From Diadema setosum (Eukaryota; Echinodermata; Echinoidea; Diadematoida; Diadematidae), in contig NC_092688.1 in assembly GCF_964275005.1 (NCBI RefSeq), positions 19,996,403 through 20,060,402 of the forward strand: a stretch of DNA of 64,000 nt. The letters are read 5' to 3'. The notes below the pieces were generated by a model. That model did no database searches and was not told the origin of the DNA. It saw only the letters and a program-made list of their open reading frames with translations. Positions within the stretch are counted from its first letter, which is position 1. Each line of letters starts with the position of its first letter. Positions 1-11,400 of this stretch are shown one piece after another. Position numbers and translations under genes: made by a program.

Positions 1-89
1 AAGACTTGATAAACATAAAATGATTAAAAACAAGGCAGTTGTAACCTAGAATATGACATATGAAACTAAATGACTCTCTCCCTTCACAG

Positions 90-322
90 GTTCTTGATGC
101 TATAACACCAGATCTCCATAGGTTCGGCCAGCGTGTTGCGGATGAAATCACTGATCTAGCTCGCCAGTGTGAGGAGAACCCACCACATGTCAAACACTTT
201 GATGCCTGGGGCAATCGAGTGGATGACCTGGTCACCAGCGATGCTTGGAAAAAGCAAAAAGTTTTGTCTGCGGAAGAAGGAATGGTGGCCATCCCTTATG
301 AGAATAAATTTCATGAATGGAG
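90..322 (+). CDS. Acyl-CoA dehydrogenase, first visible exon
   Basis: The exon follows the acceptor cccttcacag and ends before gtacaa. It encodes visible residues 1-77 (from [16 protein letters not shown]) plus two bases of a split serine codon. The sequence [18 protein letters not shown] is typical of the AidB N-terminal region. An in-frame ATG at 60 lies in the intron just before the acceptor and is not taken as the start. Confidence 0.88.
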
Positions 323-3300
323 GTACAATATGCAATGATTTACTTGGTTGAAAGTGCTGAGTAAAATTGTTTCTGTTCTTTTTTTTTTTCCAGTGGCTCA
401 TTCTTCAGTCGCTGCATTCCAATGTAAGACTTAAATAATGAGGCTGATTTGATAGACCACCATATTTAAACCATGTGAATAGTGAGAAAAGAAATAATCA
501 TAGCAAAATAGAGCATGGAAAGTATTGTTTTGAGCATGGTACATCAGTTCAGATAGCTTCTCCTCTGTCATAAGTAAATTATGCTGTGCAGTGGATTGTG
601 AGCTTTGAAAACCACAGGATTTCCTATCTCAAGTTGTTATACATGTTCTTTTCATTTGCATTGTTTTATCCATAATGAATGATTGAACTCTCATGAAACA
701 GAAAGTCAATACTTGGCAGTCTAATGTAATGAATTCTCAGACACCCAAAACAGTTAAAGGTACTAGCCCACATTTGCAAACCCACGAAAATCAAAACTGC
801 ATAAAACAGGTCCAATATGACTTCAAGTACAAGTTATAACAGTAACATACCTCACCTGTCGCTCTTTGTCTATACCATTCGATAAAAGAGAGAAAATCAT
901 CATTTTAAAATCAATTTTCAAACCGGGTCAACCCGACCCAAAATTGAATTACGAGCGCGGGCTATAGCTACGTACATTGTACATGTAACATGTACGTGGA
1001 CCGGAGCTAGCGAGCGTTATACGCATGCATACGGATTACGGTGCATTTTCATTTATTTTTATGAAAGTAATGGACTAATTGGAACGAAATTTTGCACAGG
1101 TGTTACCAATACTGCAATCATACCCAATCTCCATGCTAACTATGAGACCAATTGCTGCAGGTTTACAAATGTGGGCTAATACCTTTAAGAAAATTCCTGT
1201 TGGTGCAATGATATGCACCTTGGCAAATTATTCATGTTTTTTATTACAACACCTGGAGTGATGATGTCCTCCAGTGATAAGCTACAGAGGTTGGTCAAGA
1301 ATAAATGCAACCCTTGGAACATGGGTAATGATAAAAGGTCAATGTGATTATGCAATACCAAAACATGAGCAGATAACGAATATTCATGGTATTCATACGA
1401 AAGTTGGATAACGAGACTCATACCATGAGAAATTGATTTTGTCACCTAAAGTTGAAATAAGAGGAGCTGCTTTGACAAAAATTCTCTCTATCTCTTTGAT
1501 GTACCTTGTCCATTGAATTTGTAGCTTTAGTTTCAACCACTTATTCAGAAATGGTACTGAATTTTTACTTTAATCCAGTCGACTGTACCAGGCGGCCAAG
1601 CTGTTGATGTACTACCCATCCTCAGGCCTCTACTACTGTCCACTAGCCATGACTGATGGAGCTGCTAAACTTCTTATGGTCAGTGTGACGTTATGTATGC
1701 TACGAAGCAACCTCTGCAGATCGGCACACGAAAAAACAAGTCCTCAGTCCATAGTTTGAAACGGTGGTTAATGTGCTGTGGTGTGCACGTGTTATTCTCT
1801 GTCCTTGCTTGTACAGTTACATCTCAGAATGTACACCTTGCAAATCTTCACTGTGTCGGTACCCTTTAGCTACTCCTTGGTTACATTGTACTCGACCAGT
1901 TGCACCTTACAGTTGCACTTTGCACTTGCACCTTACACGTTCAATCTGCAAAATCAAATTAGATATAACAAAAAAAAAATAATAAGCATTTGCACTCCGT
2001 CACATATATCATGGATTTGCATGAATGTATGAACAAGTGCTACAGCTGTATAGCACTGTACACCTACCCTGACACTTTGGGTTCATAATCACATCTTACT
2101 CCTTACTCTTTGCTTTATAATGATCTCAAATCATTATCAAATTCACCTGACTTTACAACTCTTTCCCTATTTCAGACCTAAATCAACTTCACACTGCCCT
2201 GAATTAAAACAATATAAACTATTATCTGACCTATCCTATGCTGTATCAGCATCACAACCAATTAATGCCCTAGGCTTACATCGTGCCTTTCAACTGCACT
2301 CAATAGTGTTCTTACACCATATAATCCTGTTAACTTTACAGCCTCACGGTAACGATTCTATACACCAAACTTGTTTAATCAATCAATTTCACTTATTATA
2401 ATTCCGATACACCCTGTTGTATCTTACATACACTACAATACTAACATTATTCTTCCCTTTACTTTCATTTGCCATATAACAAAACCTTCATTTTCATACT
2501 TTGTACGCAATGAACGCAACCTATTGTACACTGTATATTCACACGCTACGTATTGACTGGCACGTAACTAACATACATGCTATAACGTACATATACATGT
2601 AAATCGTTCACACTTTTCTACCCAAATTTTCACATTATGCAATTATACTTTTTATCATCTTTACATTCATACATCATTTCAACATTCCTCAACGGAAATC
2701 TTGACTTTGTAATACTCACAACATTGGACTTAAGCCGATTAGCGTGAATTTACTTGCAGAAATCACTGTCCACAAACACCCTGGTCTGTGATTTTTGAGG
2801 CTGGCAACCAACGCCCCCTATCGACCGAATAAGTCAATCCAGGCAAATCACCGCTTCTGACGTCACTAAAACCAACACATACTTAGAACTTACAGTCAGA
2901 TTGCATGTTTGTTTTAAATGGTTAACAAGTCACTTATAATACATTCAAGATATTTTTTCTTTTAATTCAGAGCTACACAACCAGCAGCTTCAGTGTACTG
3001 ATAAAATAACAAGTTGGGTCACAGGTATTATCCCCTTATAATCCTTCCCCTCCTCCTCTTCCTCTTCCTCCTCCTCCTCTTCAATTTATCCATCTCCTCC
3101 ATCCTTACCCATTCTCCTCTTCCAGAACGAAGCATGGTGTCTTTCAGACTGTTCCAAAGTGTAGATAATTCCTGGAAACCATCTTGACAATGTCCATTAT
3201 TATTGTAGGATACTAGTACTTGTAAAACATTCATTGTAAAATGTGTTTCGTGAACATATCGTCGCTGGGGTGACAAGACCTCGTATCTCAAAAATGTCAA

Positions 3301-4189
3301 AAAATCTTTTTTTAGCTTAATGGTCAAATAATGGGTCAAGTGATGTCTTGGCCAAATCCTAACTGTCTTACTCCAAAAATGAAGCCACCATGACATGTCA
3401 AAGAGAAGGCTTTCCCATTCACTATAGGGCTTTGGCCGCCATGTTTTTTCGCTCTCCTGAACATTTGATGATTTTGAGATAGGGGGTTTTGTCACCCCAG
3501 CGACGATATGTCTTTTTGCTAGTGTCACAATATGACATTATTTGAGCCAGACATTTCAGTTTTAACTGAACTTTTCAGAATTGATTCTTACCCTTCACAG
3601 GAAAGGACCGACTCTGAACTCCTCTCTCATGCCTACAGTAATCTGACATCTCGTGATCCTGCCAAGTTTTGGACCTCTGGCCAGTGGATGACAGAGATGA
3701 AAGGTGGCTCAGATGTAGGTAAGTGTGTATGCACATCTGATAGATTTGAGACCGCTTGATAAAGGGCTTGATCGATAGATGTATTAGAGAAAGGGGTGGA
3801 AGAATAAAAAGAAAATCCATTAAAAAAGAAATATATGTGGGATGACAGAAGATGTCTTTTAACATACAGTTGAACCTCTCGTATCCGGACAAATCGGGAC
3901 CGGGGCTCATCCGGATAAGGGATTTGGCCGGATACGGGAGACTCAATGCTTTACATATACATACACATGTACTGATGTAGCCCATTATAGTACCACATGT
4001 AGTAATGTGTATACTGCAACCTTTTCATTTTTACATTTGGGGATGTTTGGAGATGTTAAAATGTCTGAGGGTAAGCAATATGGAAGGAAATTTGATGTAA
4101 TGTATGTTGATCATGTTGGAAGTAATATGTAATTCATGTGTGTTTGTGTAGGAGTTTTCAAGGAGTTGGGAATCCCCCTTTCCTCCCGT

Positions 4190-4234
<45 letters not shown>

Positions 4235-7200
4235 CGGCGAGATTGCGTCCGTATAATAGAGAGATCCGGATAAAGGGAGGCCGGATGATAGAGGTTCAAC
4301 TGTATTTGGGTTGTAGGTCAGCTAGGTATATACCCTATATCATAAGATATGATGTTTATGTTCATGCATGCGAGTATGTACAAAAGGGATATGTTTTCAG
4401 AGGAATATACTTTATGAACATGTAGACGATTTTTTGTTGGTTGGTTTGTTTGTTTAGCCTGCAGATATGAAAAGTACTTGGAGTCATCTTTTATTGTGGG
4501 CTTGCTGTGGGAAGGTAGTCATTACATAGACGGATCTCCCAACCATTCTGAATTTTAAGAAAAGAATCTGAATTTTGACCATTCTCAGCTCTTGTTTCAG
4601 TAAGAGTTTCATAGTTTTCTTGATAATTTTACTACACACACCTATGGAAACTACTCTTTCTTTCTTCCTTTTGAGCCAAATCGACCCTACATATCAGTCA
4701 GAAAGGTGGGAAGGTCTGCAAAGACTACACTGTCAGAGACATTCTTGGTCTGAACTCCTCTGCCTGAGCAACTAGATGTATATTGTGAAGGTTGATCACA
4801 TGTTTTGTATACCCCTAATGACATGCCAGCTGGAGGCACTGAGACGCTGGCATATCCACAGCTTGATGGCTCATATCGTCTCCATGGTTACAAGTGGTTC
4901 TCCTCAGCTACTGACAGTGACATGGCGATCGCCCTGGCAAGAGTGGTAGATGAGCAAGGCTCCATTACTGAGGTAATTTGCCATGATTGGAAAAGGATTC
5001 TTGAACTTTCATAACATGCCATCATTTCTTGTGTAGCTCTACTTTACATTTAATAAGGCACACACAAGCACACACACACAAAAAAAAAACAACAACAAAA
5101 AACCTATTTCCTTTGTACATGCATTGATGTGACAGAAAGATGTGTAGGAATCTATGATATGTCATCTTATTTCTTTTCATGCTGTTCCTTTCCAACCTAT
5201 CTTTCTGACAGGGAACAAAAGGAGTATCGTTATTCTATCTGGAGACCAAGAATGCCAATGGTAAGCTAAATGGAATTGAGATTCAGCAGCTGAAGAACAA
5301 ACTGGGCACCAGACAACTCCCCACAGCAGAATTACTTCTGGATGGGACCAAAGCATATCGTGTAAATATTTCCCACCATAGTTGTGATATATAATGTGCA
5401 GTATGGGTATAACCTTGTACTGCAGGAGTATGACTATAATACAAGTTTCTGTCATATGATCCGAGGTATGTGTATAAAGTCACAAAGGTATACGAAATTG
5501 TAGTAGTCTCCTGCCTGTGAAATCACTGCCCCCCCCCCCCTTCTGATTCCAACTTGCAACAACTGACTGTTTTCCTATTACCTGGTACCCCATTATGTTT
5601 TCACCCTTTTCTGGTATTTCAGATGAGATCTTGCCAAATTGCCTTTTAATGTGTGTTTGTCCTGTAAGACTCATATCTTGCAGCATTGAACTCTACATTT
5701 ATCTAACAAATCAATCACCAAACCTCCATGTTGCTTTTATGTGTTACAGACATGATACTGCATGAAAGAAACATTTAAATTGCTGGTTTCAAATAAAAAT
5801 TTTTAAAAATGTCGTTTCTTTCCTTTGTAAGTAATTTTCAAAAGAGGAACATCATAAGCTCATTGTAAAGTGTAGATAATAACAGGTGGATTTCTCTCAT
5901 TGTTTGTTGTTGGTGGTGTTGTCTCAGCTCTCAGAGGAAGGACAAGGTATCAAATCCATCGTACCCATGCTGACACTCTCACGCTACCACACAGGGGCCT
6001 TTGCTGCCAGCTTGATGAGGAGGTATTTATAGCTGGCCTGTGATTTCATCATGGTGCAGTGTTCATACCCATCCTTGTCAAAAACGTCAATGTCTTTTAG
6101 CAGCAAGATAGCTTACAATGGTGATGTATTTGTTTCTAGAAAACCTGTAAAGGGTACCCAGGGCTGCACATTATCCCATTTTTTCTTCTGGTCCAACTCA
6201 TCTGTCGGACCAGTAGGCACCCAGTATTTCCATTTTGTACTGGTCCATTTCTAAAAATGTTACTGGTCTGACAGTGATTTTTACTGGTCAGGGATTGTCG
6301 GACCAGTGCCAGTGTGCAGCGCTGCACACAAATAGCAGAAACTGATGTTGGTGAGAATAGATGAAAGAGGCTGCTACACTTATGCATGCCCTTGAAGAAT
6401 AGATATGCTTGCCTGATGCCTCCAGAAAAATGAAGATGCTGAAAACAGTCTCAAGAAACAAAAGAAATGGCAAGAGATAGCTCTTTGTCACATTCACAGC
6501 TTGGGAGAGAATTCTCTGCCACAAATGTGAATGAAACAGAATCTCTTTATAGGGCCAAGAGGGGTTGCAAAATAGATCCTTTAGCCGTTACATAACCACT
6601 GCACTTTATAGTGCACTTTTTATGTGACAGAGAGAAATAGTTTGGATATGGTAGCTTATTAGTGCTATTTGGGTTCATGTGATTCTCATTTAGGATAGTG
6701 CACTATGCCAGGGACTATTCCCAGAGAAGAAGGGCCTTTGGAAGGCTGATAGTGGACTGGCCACTTCACATGCAGACTTTGAGCCGGATGGAGGTAGGCG
6801 TGGTCTTTGATGAGTGCTCTCAAGTCTCTCCTCTTTTCAATCCTCCTCCTCCTCTCTCTCTCACTTTTGCTCTTTTCCGTGCTTATTTGACGAAAAGTTT
6901 TCTGTCAAGCAATTTTGGAAGTCTTATATATTACAGTGTTGTTCTACCTTCTTAAAAAAAAGCAACATTTGCAGTAGCTTAGTTATTTTTGTCTTTTTTT
7001 TAATCTTTATTGTGTTTTCAAGTCAAGTAGATCATGTTCTGTAATTGAGCCCTACAAGCCAAGCAATAGCCTATAAAGTTTTTTTTATGCCTCCGCCACG
7101 AAGTGGTGCCGGAGGCTTTATGTTTTCGGGTTGTCAGTCCGTCCGTACGTCCGTACGTCCGTATGTACGTCCGTCCGCTTTCGTTTACGCGATAACTTGA

Positions 7201-10200
7201 GTAATATTTACTGGAATTTTACCAAACTTGGTCCAAGTATGAAGTATGATGGGGCAATTATTTGATTAGATTTTGGGTGAAATCGGCTGAAGGTCAAAGG
7301 TCAAAGGTCAAGGTCAAATCATGAAATTGTATCCGTTTACGCGATAACTCAAGACTGGATGGAGCAAATTTCACCAAACTTTGTTGGAGGATGATGTATG
7401 ATGGGACAATTAGTTGAGTAGATTTTAGTGACATTGGCAAGAGGTCAAAGGTCAAAAGGTCAAGGTCAAATGCTACAAATGTTGCAATTTCCCCCATATC
7501 TATGCAATGCCCGAAGGTATTTTCTTGTGGACATGTACTACTGCGTAAAGATTCTCCAGAGAGAGTTTCATGTCATAAGGTCAAAGGTCAAAATGTCAAA
7601 GGTTAGGTGAAAATGTTGCAATATTACTTTTCTCTCAAATGCTTCAATGTATCTTCGTGGAACTTGGTACATATGCATGTACTGTCTGGCAGGGATTATC
7701 TAGGGAATTTAGGGGTCATGGGTCAATAGTCAGGGGTCAAAGGTCAAGGTCAACTCCTCAAAATTTTACTATTTCCCTCATATACTAGTATATGCAATGC
7801 TTGCATTATTAGTTTCAAAACTTAATACATGCATTACCTAATGGAGATTCTCCGGGAAATGTCCAGCCAGAAGGTCAAAGGTTAAGGGGGTCAAAGGCCA
7901 GGTTTCAATGCCCCACCCCCCCCCCCCAAAAATAAAAAAAAATCTATTTTGTACCGTCATCACACTCTTTCTTCGTACCTTGGAAATTACTCATTGCATA
8001 AACTTTCCCAAAATTCCCCAAATATGTGTACCTGCACTCTTAGAAAATTATAGCAAACCCAGTTCAAGACATTTCTGACAAACCTGTCATTTCAATATTT
8101 TGCCAGTTATGTGAAACTGGTATGGATCACACATTGTGAAGACATTGTACTATACGCCTATTGGGAGAATCATGCATTATGGCGGAGGCATCAGTCGCCA
8201 TAGCGACATTTCTAGTTTTGTTTTTTTTCATCTTGCTATGGTTATTATGTGGGACATTCAGCACTCGTTACATAGCGACAAAGCAAAACCAAAGACATAT
8301 CCCATTTTTTTATTGTTTGTGATTAGATTGCAAATTTTAAGTTTGTCCAAAATTAGACTGCAATTAGAAAGAGTCTAACTTGATCTCCTTCAAAGGTTGA
8401 GTCAAGAGGAGCCCTGGCACTTCTCATGGAGTCTGCTCGCCTCTTGGGAAGGCAGGAGAATGGCCTTGCAACGGAAGAGGATACCAACCTGCTCAGGCTT
8501 GCCACACCCATCTTCAAACTGTACACAGGGAAACAGGTGAGGGGGTATGATGCTTTCCTATCTGTTGCCATTGGTGAATTCTGGATGGATGTTGATCTTA
8601 CAGTGGAAGGCAGAGGTTGCTGTCTGCTAGTCTCTGCCAAGATGCTTACAAAGATCCATTTATTGCCTAGCAACATAAATACTACCTCCAAAGTTTTTGT
8701 ATGTTTGTGAATAAACAAATTAACATTACCTACCTCCACAAAGATCAATCTTATTTTAAAAGATGTCCCAGATAAAAAAAAAAAAAAAAACAGGTTTGAA
8801 CATCTTTTATGTTAGATATGGACTAACCTAAGCCTTAATAGATATATGCAAAATTCCACACTTCTCTGGGTATTTGTAGTTCAGACAAGTGAGCTGGGTG
8901 TGAAATCACAGAATTTGCAGAAAATCATTGGTACTACGAATTTGTAGACAAATATGTTGATGGGTCTGTTGTCTTAGCTTTGGTCATCATGTGTAAAAAT
9001 CTTGGAAGTCATTTTTTTTTTTCTACCAGTATTTTTCTTTACTTTAAATAGGTAAATGTAATGTCTCAACTTTATGCTCTACCTAGTTGTCTTCAATAGA
9101 TTTTCAGAAACTCTATTTTGGCTGATAGATGGGTCCAGTCAACCATTGGGTATATTTTAACTGTATCATAAACTTTGGAATGCTGTTCTCCTTCCATGTC
9201 CAATCCGCACTCAAGGCTGTTAGTGTGTGTTCTGAAGGACTAGAGAGCTTTGGGGGCCAGGGCTACATCGAGGATACAGGCTTGCCTGTCTTCCTCCGAG
9301 ATGCTCAGGTAAGTTGGATACCATTTTATAGTTATCTTCAAACTTCTCCCTATGGTTTTAGATGTATGATATCTGCTCTCATACAGCTGTACTTTGAATC
9401 AAATGGGAATATCAAATTGCATTATAAATATGGATCTTGATAAAGTAATCAGATACAGATCAACAGATCAGTGATGGTTAGTAGCAAAGAAAATATGAGA
9501 ACTATGAAACTTAACAGTTTAACATGTTTTCTGCCTCACATGCATGTCATAATTAAATTTGAAAACAAAGCAGGGTTTTTCTTTAAACTTTCAAGAAACA
9601 ATGAGAAGTTCCCAAGTAATCATGTTGAACCTTTCTACTGCTTTGAAGCTGAAATACTGGAAATGCCAGAGAGATAGTTTTTATGAATAACTATAATTTG
9701 CTGGTGTGAGTTGCTGTTTGTGGCTGCAAGTACCATGAAGTTTCTTCTCTCTGTACATACTGTCATTTAGGTGCTACCAATCTGGGAAGGAACCACAAAT
9801 ATCCTATCCCTGGATGTCTTGAGGTCAATTCTCAAGAGCAAAGGTCAAACCATGGAGACATTTGTCAGTCAGGTCCAGACACGCATCGCCCCATATATGG
9901 ATGCTGCCAATCAGGACCTCCGTGCAACGGTTGATGCCATTGGACAAGCCTGTCATGCCCTCCAGGGATTTTTGTCAGAATCGGCCACTCAGGATGAAGC
10001 TTACATGAATGTTGCTGCCAGAGACTTTGCCTTCAGTATCAGCAGAATTTACATTGGTCTGTTACTGCTGGAGCAAGCTGGATGGGAACATGCCACAGAA
10101 GAGGATGTTGCTGTCGCAAGGAGGTAAATTTGGCTTATCAGCAGCAATGCATCATGGCACACCAATGGCAGCCAATATGGCCATTTCTGTCTCTATCAAA

Positions 10201-11272
10201 GTATCCTGTAACAATGTATATCAATGCACAGTTATTGTAATTGTTAACCTCATTTTTGCATTACCTTGTTGCACCCAGTCATAAATCAAAGTAGAAGCTT
10301 GGTAAGAGTACTCTGCTATTCGTTACTTTTTTATCTTTGGTTTTTGTTATTGCATGGGTATAAGCAATGATGGTAGTGTTGATAATTTCAGTGTTACAGT
10401 CAGTGGAGGTATGAATGAATATACCTGGTATTTTTTTAAAGCAAAAGTCCGATGGTTGGGCACCTAGTGTTACCTAGAGACTGATCGCTGTAGTGTTTTA
10501 CTGAATTCACTGAATGAAAGGTTTCAGCGTTCTTCACACTGAACTCCAAGGCCTATCGGAGAGGTCTGTATGGTTGAAATTAAGGACTGTCAAATAGCTT
10601 TTTTAATGTTTGCTCTTTCATGGAGTGGAAATGGTTCCTAACCTTTCGAGATCGTGTTGTCCGTAAGGTCTCATTTTCCACCCCAGCACCCTCACCCCTC
10701 CAGAAAACACTCCTTGCCATTTCCCATGTTTTGTACCCCTAGTACTTTTTTTTTTTCCAGAGATTCTAAACTAATGTAAGCAGCATTGTGGTATTCTGAG
10801 GACAGAAAAGGCATACACTTGGTGAAAGAGCCCCCAGTATTTTCATCTTTCCTACAATAGATATGTGTTGTAATATCATCTAGGAAAAAGCAGTATTGGA
10901 GTATTTTCAACGAAACCTGCACAGTGCAGTCCTTTTTTAAGAAAACAAACAAACAAACAAAATATTACCAGAGATTTTACTGCTAAGAAGTAACAGTTGG
11001 CATATCTGTCTTTTGCAATACTAATTTTCTTGTTCATTACCAATGAGATGATTTATTCTGAGTAACCCACAACACCCTCAACAAACCCAGGAAGAAGTTG
11101 CCCAGAACCTTCTTTGATGGAACTGATGTGATTGTTATTCTCTTTTTGTATCCACAGGTGGTGTCTCCAGGACCTGTGTCCAGTGTCCACTCATCATGAG
11201 AGAGGAATCTACTCCAGGGACTCCTGTCTCCTGGACTACAGGACTGTCATGGCGGGATTCCCTGAACAGTGA
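90..11272 (+). CDS. AidB-type acyl-CoA dehydrogenase, 5'-partial, 11 exons
   Basis: This is a flavin-dependent acyl-CoA dehydrogenase of the AidB branch (E. coli AidB, C. elegans ACDH-11), acting on fatty acyl thioesters or binding long acyl chains. Exons are 90-322, 1579-1678, 3601-3718, 4830-4972, 5212-5361, 5928-6022, 6694-6793, 8396-8536, 9216-9308, 9771-10123 and 11158-11272. All junctions are GT-AG and all phases agree, giving 546 visible residues and a TGA stop at 11270-11272. Family signatures are seen in order: WTSGQWMTE and GGSDVAGGTET (flavin/substrate region), [38 protein letters not shown] and PIWEGTTNI. The glutamate of WEGT (visible residue 397) aligns with the catalytic base of medium-chain acyl-CoA dehydrogenases. 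The first visible exon is entered through an acceptor in phase 0, so the start codon and probably some tens of residues lie upstream. The exact substrate cannot be told. ACAD11 is a less likely name because no kinase-like domain is seen. Confidence 0.93.
754..1188. mobile_element. TTAA-flanked MITE in acyl-CoA dehydrogenase intron 1
   Basis: The ends are inverted repeats of about 30 bases, starting TTAAAGGTACTAGCCCACAT and ending in its near-complement. TTAA at both ends suggests a piggyBac- or Kolobok-type target. No coding capacity is seen. The rest of the 323-1578 intron shows nothing I recognise. Confidence 0.7.
1579..1678 (+). CDS. Acyl-CoA dehydrogenase exon
   Basis: The acceptor is ttaatccag and the donor is gtcagt. 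The exon completes the split serine and encodes [20 protein letters not shown] and onward to [10 protein letters not shown], a conserved AidB-family helical segment. It ends in phase 0. Confidence 0.9.
3036..3121. repeat. Pyrimidine-rich CCT/CTT tract
   Basis: A run of CCTCCTCCTCTT-type triplets within intron 2. It produces a long open frame on the minus strand that is low-complexity (R/K-rich) and not a gene. Confidence 0.7.
3254..3511. mobile_element. MITE with 21-bp perfect (about 48-bp imperfect) TIRs
   Basis: The left end ACATATCGTCGCTGGGGTGA is repeated in reverse complement at 3491-3511, and similarity continues inward through TATCTCAAAA. The 258-bp unit is non-coding and lies 90 bp upstream of an acyl-CoA dehydrogenase exon. 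A target duplication was not clear. Confidence 0.75.
3601..3718 (+). CDS. Acyl-CoA dehydrogenase exon
   Basis: The exon lies between the acceptor acccttcacag and a gtaagt donor. It encodes [16 protein letters not shown] followed by KGGSDV, part of the flavin/substrate-binding region. It ends in phase 1; the split codon gives alanine of SDVAGG. Confidence 0.93.
3867..4302. mobile_element. Tigger/pogo-like MITE
   Basis: TIRs begin CAGTTGAACCTCTCGTATCC and end in its complement, with TA on each side (3865-3866, 4303-4304). This matches the CAGT-x-x-AACCTC-TTATCCGG style of Tigger/pogo elements of the Tc1/mariner superfamily. A 38-base A run fills 4194-4231. Confidence 0.8.
4194..4231 (+). repeat. 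A-homopolymer, 38 bases
   Basis: An uninterrupted A run inside the Tigger-like MITE. Its length is likely to vary between individuals and between assemblies. Confidence 0.9.
4830..4972 (+). CDS. Acyl-CoA dehydrogenase exon
   Basis: The acceptor acatgccag is chosen because it restores the family motif GGSDVAGGTET across the junction. The exon continues with [20 protein letters not shown], the conserved strand region, and ends in phase 0 before gtaatt. Confidence 0.92.
5212..5361 (+). CDS. Acyl-CoA dehydrogenase exon
   Basis: Fifty whole codons from [12 protein letters not shown] to [10 protein letters not shown], including [12 protein letters not shown], a strong family signature. The acceptor is ctttctgacag and the donor is gtaaat, a weaker match than its neighbours. 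Confidence 0.91.
5928..6022 (+). CDS. Acyl-CoA dehydrogenase exon
   Basis: Encodes [20 protein letters not shown] and [11 protein letters not shown]. This corresponds to the conserved segment where N-terminal and C-terminal acyl-CoA dehydrogenase domains meet. It ends in phase 2 before gtattt. Confidence 0.9.
6168..6312. repeat. Word island built on ACTGGTC / GTCGGACCAGT
   Basis: The words CTGGTCC, GTCGGACCAGT, TACTGGTCC and TTACTGGTC recur about seven times in 145 bases in acyl-CoA dehydrogenase intron 6, between GGGCTGCACA and GCGCTGCACA. No coding sense is seen. Similar islands built on other words occur elsewhere in the window. Confidence 0.5.
6694..6793 (+). CDS. Acyl-CoA dehydrogenase exon
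   Basis: Acceptor tctcatttag, donor gtaggc. It encodes [19 protein letters not shown] and [13 protein letters not shown]. The R-x-x-F-G box is a hallmark of the C-terminal helical domain that contacts FAD of the neighbouring subunit. Confidence 0.93.
7087..8215. mobile_element. Non-autonomous element rich in AGGTCA direct repeats, copy 1
   Basis: The left end carries a hairpin (GCCTCCGCCAC, GAA, GTGGTGCCGGAGGC) followed by GTCCGTCCGTACG-type tetranucleotide repeats. The right end reads ATGGCGGAGGCAT, complementary to the left end, then CGCCATAGCGACATTTCTAG. The interior is a diverged repeat with many AGGTCAAAGGTCA words. It lies in acyl-CoA dehydrogenase intron 7. No intact ORF is seen and I do not know the superfamily. 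Related pieces occur at 16600-17350 and 18570-19075. Confidence 0.7.
7291..7885 (+). promoter_or_regulatory. Cluster of DR1-type AGGTCA repeats (possible nuclear receptor sites)
   Basis: AGGTCAAAGGTCA or close variants occur at about 7291, 7442, 7578, 7733 and 7873. Two AGGTCA half-sites spaced by one base match the DR1 motif bound by HNF4, COUP-TF and RXR partners. The sites lie inside a transposon copy, so function is only a possibility. Confidence 0.35.
8396..8536 (+). CDS. Acyl-CoA dehydrogenase exon
   Basis: Forty-seven whole codons from [20 protein letters not shown] to IFKLYTGKQ, in the C-terminal helical bundle. Acceptor tccttcaaag, donor gtgagg. Confidence 0.9.
9216..9308 (+). CDS. 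Acyl-CoA dehydrogenase exon
   Basis: Thirty-one whole codons encoding [20 protein letters not shown] and [17 protein letters not shown] is a FAD-contact motif of the family. The acceptor cactcaag was chosen because it joins KQ directly to AVSV, as in homologues. Confidence 0.92.
9771..10123 (+). CDS. Acyl-CoA dehydrogenase exon carrying the catalytic glutamate
   Basis: The longest exon of this gene, from [19 protein letters not shown] to EEDVAVAR plus two bases. The glutamate of WEGT sits where medium-chain enzymes have their catalytic base. The remainder is the AidB-specific helical C-terminal extension. Confidence 0.94.
11158..11272 (+). CDS. Acyl-CoA dehydrogenase terminal exon
   Basis: Follows the acceptor tgtatccacag. 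It encodes [20 protein letters not shown] and [17 protein letters not shown], then TGA. The tail is less conserved than the core but the frame and junction phase fit. Confidence 0.85.
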
Positions 11273-11306
11273 AATTTCCTGGACAGTGAAGAGTATGATA
11301 CTCTAC

Positions 11307-11400
11307 GCAGAGATGCCAACCTCTCAGACCTCAAATCAGTAATGCTAAAGCTAAAAAGCAGTAATTTGAAGTCAAAATCAGTAATGCTGTGCACAATGCC
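11307..11400 (+). repeat. Word island starting GCAGAGATGCCAAC
   Basis: After GCAGAGATGCCAAC the words AATCAGTAATGCT and GCAGTAATTTGAAG repeat several times. The island begins 35 bases after the acyl-CoA dehydrogenase stop codon, so it would be part of the 3' untranslated region. The same opening phrase starts islands at 28350 and (variant) 43003. Confidence 0.45.

Noticed and set aside
60-89. ATG at 60 as start of the acyl-CoA dehydrogenase
   Set aside because: Lies before a good acceptor (cccttcacag), and the family has a longer N-terminus, so the start is upstream of the window.
3028-3528. 166-codon minus-strand ORF
   Set aside because: Runs over a MITE with inverted ends and a CCT/CTT tract; the product ends in low-complexity R/K.
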